A DNA stretch of 13,858 bases from Gemmatimonadota bacterium (GTDB taxonomy: Bacteria > Gemmatimonadota > Gemmatimonadetes > Gemmatimonadales > Gemmatimonadaceae), in contig PLMM01000033.1 of NCBI GenBank assembly GCA_003142495.1, forward strand, positions 181-14,038, in the 5' to 3' direction. Positions within the stretch are counted from its first letter, which is position 1. Each line of letters begins with the position of its first letter. The notes beneath the pieces were generated by a model. The model saw only the letters and a program-made list of their open reading frames with translations, was not told the DNA's origin and searched no databases. A program made the translations under genes and the position numbers. Positions 9,085 to 13,858 of this stretch are shown here, piece after piece.

Positions 9085-10923
9085 CTACGCCTTCGCCTTC
9101 CGCTCGCTAACCCACGCGCGAATCCGCGCGTCGAGCACATCAAGCGGGAGCGCGCCCTGGCCGAGCACCTGGTCGTGGAACTCGCGGATGTCGAACTTGG
9201 GCCCGAGCTGCTGTTCCGCGTACGCGCGTAGCTCCTTGATCTTGAGCTCACCCGTCTTGTACGCGAGCGCCTGGCCCGGCGTCGTGATGTAGCGGTCGAC
9301 CTCCACCACGATGTCGTTCTGCGTCTTCGCCGAGTTGGCGGCGAAGTAGTCGATCGCATCCTGACGTGACATGCCCTGCGCGTGGATGCCCGTGTCGATC
9401 ACGAGGCGGATCGCGCGCCACATCTCGTACGTGAGCTGCCCGAACTTCGAGTACGGATCCTTGTAGAGCCCAATGCTCGGGCCGAGGCTCTCGGAGTAGA
9501 GCGCCCACCCCTCGACGAACGCCGTGTAGCCGCCGTAGCGGCGGAAGTTCGGCACGTCGGTGAGCTCCTGCGCGATCGCAATCTGCAGATGATGTCCGGG
9601 CACCGCCTCATGCGACGACAGCGCCTCCATCTCCCACTTCGGACGCGTGTTGAGCGCGTACGTGTTCACGTAGTAGAAGCCGGGGCGCCCGGCCTCGTAC
9701 GAGCCAGGCTGATAGTAGGCCGTGGTCGCGGACTTCGCGGCGTACGATGGAATCGTCGTCACGCCATACGGCAGTCGCGGCAGATGCCCGAACATCTTGA
9801 TGAGCTCGGGGTCGATCCGCTTGACGATGTCGCGATACGCGCGCACGAGATCGGCGCTGTCGGTGAAGAAGAACTTCGGATCGGTGCGGAGGAAGTTCGT
9901 GAACTCCGCGAACGTCCCCTTGTAGCCGATCGACTTCATCACGCTGTCCATCTGTCCGTGAATCCGCTTCACCTCGGCCAGCCCGGTCTCGTGGATTTGC
10001 GCGGGCGTGCGATTCGTGGTGGTCTGGATGCGCACGTTGTACGCGTACCACGCCGCGCCGTCGGGGAGCGCGCTCATGCCAACTGACTCGCGCGCGCCGG
10101 GGAGGTACTTGGTCGTGAGGAACGTGTAGAGACGCTCGTACGCGGGCTTCACCTTCTCGGAGTACGCCTTGACCGCAGCGGCGGTGAGTCGTTTCTGGTC
10201 GGCGGCCGGGATGCTCGCGGGGAAGCGCGTGAAGGTGACGAGCACCGGGCTCTGCATCGGATCCGCGGTGAGCAGCCCCTTCACCTGATCGGGCACATCG
10301 CGCAACGTGATGCGCGGCGCGGTGACCTTCGCGTCGAGCCCCTTCTGCAGGAGCACGATGGTCTGATCGACGACCGCACCGAGCGCGTCGATGCGGGCGA
10401 CGATGTCCTCGTAGTCCTTCACGGTGGAGTTCGGGTTGAGCTCGAGCGTCTGCGGGAGCAACTGCGGCCCGCTGCGCGCATTGATCGAGAGATACTCGCC
10501 GGGAAAGCGCGTGCCCGCGATGTTGTCCTCGGCGCCGCGGCGGAAGAGATCGTAGTTGAGCTGATCGCTCGTCGACAGCGTCGCGCGATCGATCGACGCG
10601 ATCACCGCCATCGGGTTCTGCAGTTCCTTCTTTCGCTGATTGATGGCGGCAAGCGACACATCGGTCCACCGATCGTTCTGCCCCTTGTAGCCGGAGTACG
10701 TCGCACTTTCGGGATACTCGATGTTTCCGTAGTCCCAGTCGACTGCGAAGAGCTCGTGCAACCGCATGCTGTCCGCCTTCTGCCCCTTCTCGGCCACGAT
10801 CGCCTGGTAGCGCGCGGTCCAATCAGGACGGTTCGCGCGCTGTGCGAGAAGTGGCTGCGCGACGAGCGCGAAGCCCGCGCACGCAGCGCACGTGAGAATG
10901 CGGAGCTTTGGGAAGAGCATCAT
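9085..10923 (-). CDS. Exported DUF885-family (probable zinc metallopeptidase) protein
   Basis: A 612-residue protein of the DUF885 family (Pfam PF05960). Members carry a zinc-peptidase-like signature and are thought to be peptidases, though few are characterised. Seen here: signal peptide with MMLFPKLR, hydrophobic core and an Ala|Gln cut after LLA; HEAVPGHH at 438-445, an HExxH-like metal motif with Glu439 as the candidate general base; and EGWALYSE from Glu471, where a downstream Glu could be the third ligand. Two adjacent ATGs open the gene; the first, 10923, lies 5 nt after the stop of the S9 peptidase gene, so the two form an operon. Only a weak SD-like GTGAG precedes it, suggesting coupled translation. 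A longer open frame reaches to 12075 but is antisense-frame sequence inside the S9 gene and lacks sense. Together with the S9 enzyme it probably degrades peptides outside the inner membrane (inference). Confidence 0.95.
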   Translation of the reverse strand: MMLFPKLRILTCAACAGFALVAQPLLAQRANRPDWTARYQAIVAEKGQKADSMRLHELFAVDWDYGNIEYPESATYSGYKGQNDRWTDVSLAAINQRKKELQNPMAVIASIDRATLSTSDQLNYDLFRRGAEDNIAGTRFPGEYLSINARSGPQLLPQTLELNPNSTVKDYEDIVARIDALGAVVDQTIVLLQKGLDAKVTAPRITLRDVPDQVKGLLTADPMQSPVLVTFTRFPASIPAADQKRLTAAAVKAYSEKVKPAYERLYTFLTTKYLPGARESVGMSALPDGAAWYAYNVRIQTTTNRTPAQIHETGLAEVKRIHGQMDSVMKSIGYKGTFAEFTNFLRTDPKFFFTDSADLVRAYRDIVKRIDPELIKMFGHLPRLPYGVTTIPSYAAKSATTAYYQPGSYEAGRPGFYYVNTYALNTRPKWEMEALSSHEAVPGHHLQIAIAQELTDVPNFRRYGGYTAFVEGWALYSESLGPSIGLYKDPYSKFGQLTYEMWRAIRLVIDTGIHAQGMSRQDAIDYFAANSAKTQNDIVVEVDRYITTPGQALAYKTGELKIKELRAYAEQQLGPKFDIREFHDQVLGQGALPLDVLDARIRAWVSERKAKA

Positions 10924-10928
10924 GTTAC

Positions 10929-13052
10929 TCACTGTACGATGGATACTTGCTGGCTCTGCCCAACCGCGTCGAGCATGAACGCGTCGTGGAATGCGATCTC
11001 GTGCAGCCGGTCGTAGCGGCCGGAGCTCCCGCCGTGGCCACCAGCCATGTTGATCTTGAAGTAGAGCGGATTGGCATCCGTCTTCATCGCCCTGAGCTTC
11101 GCCACCCATTTCGTAGGCTCCCAGTACGATACCTGCGAGTCGTTGAGCGATGACGTCACGAGCATCCACGGATACGCCTTGTGCTCGACGTTGTCGTACG
11201 GCGAATAGCTCTTCATGTAGTCGTACTGCGCCTGGATGTGCGGATCGCCCCACTGCTGCCATTCCTGCGAGGTCAGTGGAAGCGACGCGTCCATCATCGT
11301 GTTGATCACATCCACGAACGGCACGTCGGCGACGATCGCGCGGAAGAGATCGGGGCGCATGTTCGACACCGCGCCCATGAGCAGTCCGCCCGCGCTCCCG
11401 CCGTTCGCCACCATCTTGTCGGCGCTCGTGAACTTCTGCTTTTCGAGATACTCGGCGACGTCGACGAAATCGTTGAAGGTGTTCTTCTTGTTCATCATTT
11501 TGCCGTCGTCGTACCACTCTCGGCCCATCTCCTGCCCGCCGCGGATGTGCGCGATGGCGTAGGCGAAGCCGCGGTCGACGAGGCTCAGCACTGGCGAATT
11601 GAACGTAGCCTCCGTGGTGTAGCCGTACGATCCATACGCATAGAGCAGCAGGGGATGACTGCCGTCCTGCGTCCATCCCTTGCGAACGAGCATCGACACG
11701 GGGACGTGCGCGCCGTCGCGCACCGCGACCATCATCCGCTTGATCTCGTACTGCGACGGATCGTAGCCTGGCACTTCCAGTCGCTTTTTCAGAACGCGTT
11801 CGTGCGTGCCCATGTCGTAGTCGTACGTCGACGGCGGGGTGACGAGTGACGAGTACTGAAAACGCAGCGTCGGCGAGTCGAACTCGGCGTTCTGCGTGGG
11901 GAGCACTCCGTACGCCGCTTCGGGGAAGGTGATGAAGTGCGTTGCGTGCGTGACGAGATCCGTGACGCGAAGGCGCGGCAGCCCTCCCGCCCGCTCTTGC
12001 ACCACCACGAAATGCTTGTACGGTTCGACACCTTCGACGAACACCGAGTCGCTGTGCGGCTGCCACTCGGTCCACTTCGCCGGCGAGAAGTCATCTTCGG
12101 GAATGCGCACGATCTTGAAGTTGCGCGCGCCGTCGTTCGTGGTCATGAGAAAAGCGCCGTCGATGTGATCGACGGTGTACTGCACGTTCGCGCGCCGCGG
12201 CGCGAGCACGCGCGGGGCCGTCGTCGGCGCCGCCGTCGGAATCGCCCGCCACTCGGAGCTCGTGAAGCCGTCGTCGGCGATCAGCACGAACTTCCCGCTC
12301 TTCGTGCGCCCGACATTCACGTTGTTGAGCACATCGTCATCCTCGAATACCTTCACGTCCTTCGAGCGTGGATCGCCGAGCACGTGACGCCAGATGGCGT
12401 TCGTCCGGCGCGCCGAATCGGCGGTCGAGTAGAAGATCGTGCGATTGTCGTCCGCCCACGCGAGCCCCGGGACGATCGTGCCGAGCGTGTCGGCGAGAAG
12501 CTTTCCCGTCTGCAGATCCTTCACGTAGAGCGTGTACACGCGCAGCGCCGTCGTGTCCTGCAGGTAGGCGACGCGCTTGCTGTCCGGGCTCACCTCGATG
12601 CCGCCCACCGAAAAGAACTTCTTCCCCTCGGCCAGCGCGTTCTCGTCGAGGTAAATCTCCTCCTTCGCGTCGAGCGAGCCCTTCCTTCGACAGAGAATCT
12701 GGTAGCTCTTCCCCTTCTCGGTGCGTGAGTAGTACCAGTAGCCCTTGTCGCGATACGGCACGGAGAGATCGGTTTCCTTCACGCGTCCCAGCATCTCGTC
12801 ATAGAGCTTGCTCTGCAGCGCCTCGGTGTGGCGCATCCCGGCAACCGTGTACGCGTTCTCGCTGTCGAGATACGCGATCACTTTCGGATTCGTCTTCTCG
12901 CGCAGCCAGAAGTAGTTGTCCGTCCGCACGTCGCCATGCAGGGTATCGACCCGCGCGATCTTCTGCGCGACGGGCGCCGCGGGTTGTTGTGCGGAAAGTC
13001 CCGCGACGAGCGCGGCCGATGTGAATGCGACGATGACGACAGAGCGCGACAT
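10929..13052 (-). CDS. ptrB: Exported oligopeptidase B-like S9A serine peptidase
   Basis: A 707-residue prolyl-oligopeptidase-family enzyme whose C-terminal half aligns closely with E. coli oligopeptidase B (protease II). These enzymes cut short peptides through a beta-propeller gate and an alpha/beta-hydrolase domain. The catalytic triad is intact: Ser553 in GGSAGG, Asp638 in SLNDSQV, His673 in GGHGGSSGRYD. Family motifs HIRGGQEMGREWY, KKNTFNDF and YWEPTKWVAKLR are present. Unlike the cytosolic enterobacterial enzyme it has a signal peptide (MSRSVVIVAF..., cut after GLSA before Gln-Gln). The start ATG 13052 has AGGAG 4 nt upstream; the 13-residue upstream extension from 13091 has no such site and would bury the signal. 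The specificity residues are altered: the E-x-E pair of the S1 pocket is Glu597/Gln599, and the D-x-D pair of S2 is Glu481/Thr483. It is therefore a diverged family member that may not be strictly trypsin-like. It is the first gene of an operon with the DUF885 gene. Confidence 0.94.
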   Translation of the reverse strand: MSRSVVIVAFTSAALVAGLSAQQPAAPVAQKIARVDTLHGDVRTDNYFWLREKTNPKVIAYLDSENAYTVAGMRHTEALQSKLYDEMLGRVKETDLSVPYRDKGYWYYSRTEKGKSYQILCRRKGSLDAKEEIYLDENALAEGKKFFSVGGIEVSPDSKRVAYLQDTTALRVYTLYVKDLQTGKLLADTLGTIVPGLAWADDNRTIFYSTADSARRTNAIWRHVLGDPRSKDVKVFEDDDVLNNVNVGRTKSGKFVLIADDGFTSSEWRAIPTAAPTTAPRVLAPRRANVQYTVDHIDGAFLMTTNDGARNFKIVRIPEDDFSPAKWTEWQPHSDSVFVEGVEPYKHFVVVQERAGGLPRLRVTDLVTHATHFITFPEAAYGVLPTQNAEFDSPTLRFQYSSLVTPPSTYDYDMGTHERVLKKRLEVPGYDPSQYEIKRMMVAVRDGAHVPVSMLVRKGWTQDGSHPLLLYAYGSYGYTTEATFNSPVLSLVDRGFAYAIAHIRGGQEMGREWYDDGKMMNKKNTFNDFVDVAEYLEKQKFTSADKMVANGGSAGGLLMGAVSNMRPDLFRAIVADVPFVDVINTMMDASLPLTSQEWQQWGDPHIQAQYDYMKSYSPYDNVEHKAYPWMLVTSSLNDSQVSYWEPTKWVAKLRAMKTDANPLYFKINMAGGHGGSSGRYDRLHEIAFHDAFMLDAVGQSQQVSIVQ

Positions 13053-13205
13053 GAGGCTCCTGCGGTAGGGAGAGCAGCGGATACGCCTCATCCGCCGAAT
13101 TCAGAAGTTATCGCGGGAGACATGAATCGCCAGCGGGCGGGAAATGTGGGCGCCACTCGTGTGTGCCGCGGGAGCGATTGCCGAGCACGCGACATAGATT
13201 GTGGC
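13053..13205. other. Divergent region between the S9/DUF885 operon and the DUF4015 gene
   Basis: This 153-nt stretch must hold promoters for both directions. TAGATT (13195-13200) sits 5 nt before ATG 13206, a position that fits a -10 box of a leaderless transcript, but no good -35 is present. For the minus-strand operon GATAAC (about 13107-13112) is the only -10-like hexamer I noticed, also without a -35. No palindrome stands out. Confidence 0.35.
13057..13061 (-). promoter_or_regulatory. Ribosome binding site that decides the S9 peptidase start
   Basis: AGGAG on the minus strand, 4 nt before ATG 13052. It favours this start over the ATG at 13091 and places the signal peptide at the N-terminus. 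Confidence 0.65.
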
Positions 13206-13858
13206 ATGCTCTCCCGCATCCGCATCGCCGCTCTCACGTCGCTTACCTTCGCCGCCATTTCCGCAGCCGGCGCGCAAGCTCCGAAGCGCGCCGTCGCGCC
13301 ACCAGCGGCCCCCGCACCGCAGCCACCCTTCTGCGCCGCGCCCGCGCGCATCGCGTCGTCCGACTCGCTCCCCGAGCTCCGCCCCCCGCTCGTTCCGCAA
13401 CCCAAAGTCGTTCGCGGACTCTACGTGAATCGCTGGGCGGCGCTCGGCGATCGCGGCTGGCAGCTCATCTCGCTCGCGAGCCGCACCGAGGTCAACGCGC
13501 TCGTGATCGACGTGAAGGACGATCGCGGCCTCGTCCTCTACCGCTCCCGCGTGCCGCTCGCGCAGTCGATCGGCGCGGACACCAATCGCCCGATGACCCA
13601 CGCGCGGCTGCGCGCAATGCTCGACTCGATGCGCGTGCACCACATCTATCCGATCGCACGCATCGTCGTCGCGAAGGATCCGCTGCTTGCGAGCACCAAG
13701 CTCGAATGGGCGATTCGTCGGAAGGCCGATCCCACCGCGCCGTGGCGCGACAAGAAGGGGAATCCGTGGCTCGACCCGCACCAGGACGGCCCCTGGCGCT
13801 ACGCCGCCGAACTCGCGTGCGAAGCCGTCGACCTCGGTTTCAGCGAAATTCAGTTCGA
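13206..13858 (+). CDS. Exported putative glycoside hydrolase, DUF4015 family, N-terminal part (runs off right edge)
   Basis: 217 codons are visible. A signal peptide (MLSRIRIAALTSLTF..., cut after AAGA before Gln) leads to a Pro/Ala-rich stretch, then the start of a domain I recognise as the putative glycosyl hydrolase domain DUF4015 (Pfam PF13200). Landmarks are VRGLYVNRWAA, NALVIDVKDDRGLVLY, IYPIARIVVAKDP, a W-x-D-x-x-G-x-P-W-L-D-P segment and GFSEIQF at the very edge, where the family usually continues with an Asp and a YIRFP-like strand. The domain has a predicted TIM-barrel fold; substrate and activity are not established. ATG 13206 gives the signal peptide at the N-terminus but has no Shine-Dalgarno, so leaderless translation is possible. 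It is divergent from the S9/DUF885 operon. The C-terminus, including the probable catalytic acidic residues, lies outside the window. Confidence 0.9.
   Translation, partial: MLSRIRIAALTSLTFAAISAAGAQAPKRAVAPPAAPAPQPPFCAAPARIASSDSLPELRPPLVPQPKVVRGLYVNRWAALGDRGWQLISLASRTEVNALVIDVKDDRGLVLYRSRVPLAQSIGADTNRPMTHARLRAMLDSMRVHHIYPIARIVVAKDPLLASTKLEWAIRRKADPTAPWRDKKGNPWLDPHQDGPWRYAAELACEAVDLGFSEIQF

Noticed and set aside
10834..10923. Lipoprotein signal in the DUF885 protein (Cys residues in LTCAACAG)
   Set aside because: The residues before both Cys do not match a lipobox, and a good signal-peptidase I site, LLA|Q, follows.
10924..12075. Long N-terminal extension of the DUF885 frame upstream into the S9 gene
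   Set aside because: The extension is out of frame with the S9 gene and has no family similarity. The signal peptide begins exactly at 10923, right after the S9 stop.

Overview
The window looks like a chromosomal stretch of a high-G+C, Gram-negative-type bacterium. I suspect Gemmatimonadota, because of the combination of long serine/threonine kinases with a two-helix membrane segment, several exported peptidases (M14, DUF885, S9) and signal peptides ending in Ala-Gln. That assignment is inference. No rRNA, tRNA, CRISPR array, transposase or integrase is visible.

Layout. (1) 1-1644, minus strand: the first 548 codons of Lon protease, whose proteolytic domain lies off the left edge. (2) 1645-1925: a divergent control region with a perfect 16-bp palindrome and a plausible promoter for the plus-strand genes. 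(3) 1926-8165, plus strand: a compact three-gene operon made of two tandem paralogous Ser/Thr kinases that overlap by an ATGA junction, followed within 13 nt by an exported M14 zinc carboxypeptidase-like protein whose best start is a CTG codon. (4) 8196-9017, minus strand: an uncharacterised 273-residue protein of clearly lower G+C than its neighbours, convergent with the M14 gene. (5) 9085-13052, minus strand: a two-gene operon of an exported oligopeptidase B-like S9 peptidase followed 5 nt later by an exported DUF885 metallopeptidase. (6) 13206 to the right edge, plus strand: the N-terminal part of an exported putative glycoside hydrolase (DUF4015 family).

How the genes fit together. The theme is protein and peptide turnover: cytosolic ATP-dependent proteolysis (Lon) beside three exported peptidases that could work in series on peptides outside the inner membrane. 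The kinases carry a cytoplasmic kinase domain, a membrane hairpin and a C-terminal coiled-coil-like domain that should return to the cytoplasm. They therefore lack the usual outside sensor domain, and their co-transcription with an exported peptidase suggests but does not prove a regulatory link.

Points most worth checking: all four exported proteins appear to be cut at Ala|Gln, a 'Q-rule' pattern known from Bacteroidetes; the oligopeptidase B has lost half of each acidic pair that gives the family its basic-residue specificity; Lon carries an insertion of about 50 residues just before its Walker A motif; and the two kinases share an undescribed (to me) C-terminal module. I see no clear evidence of a defence system or mobile element.
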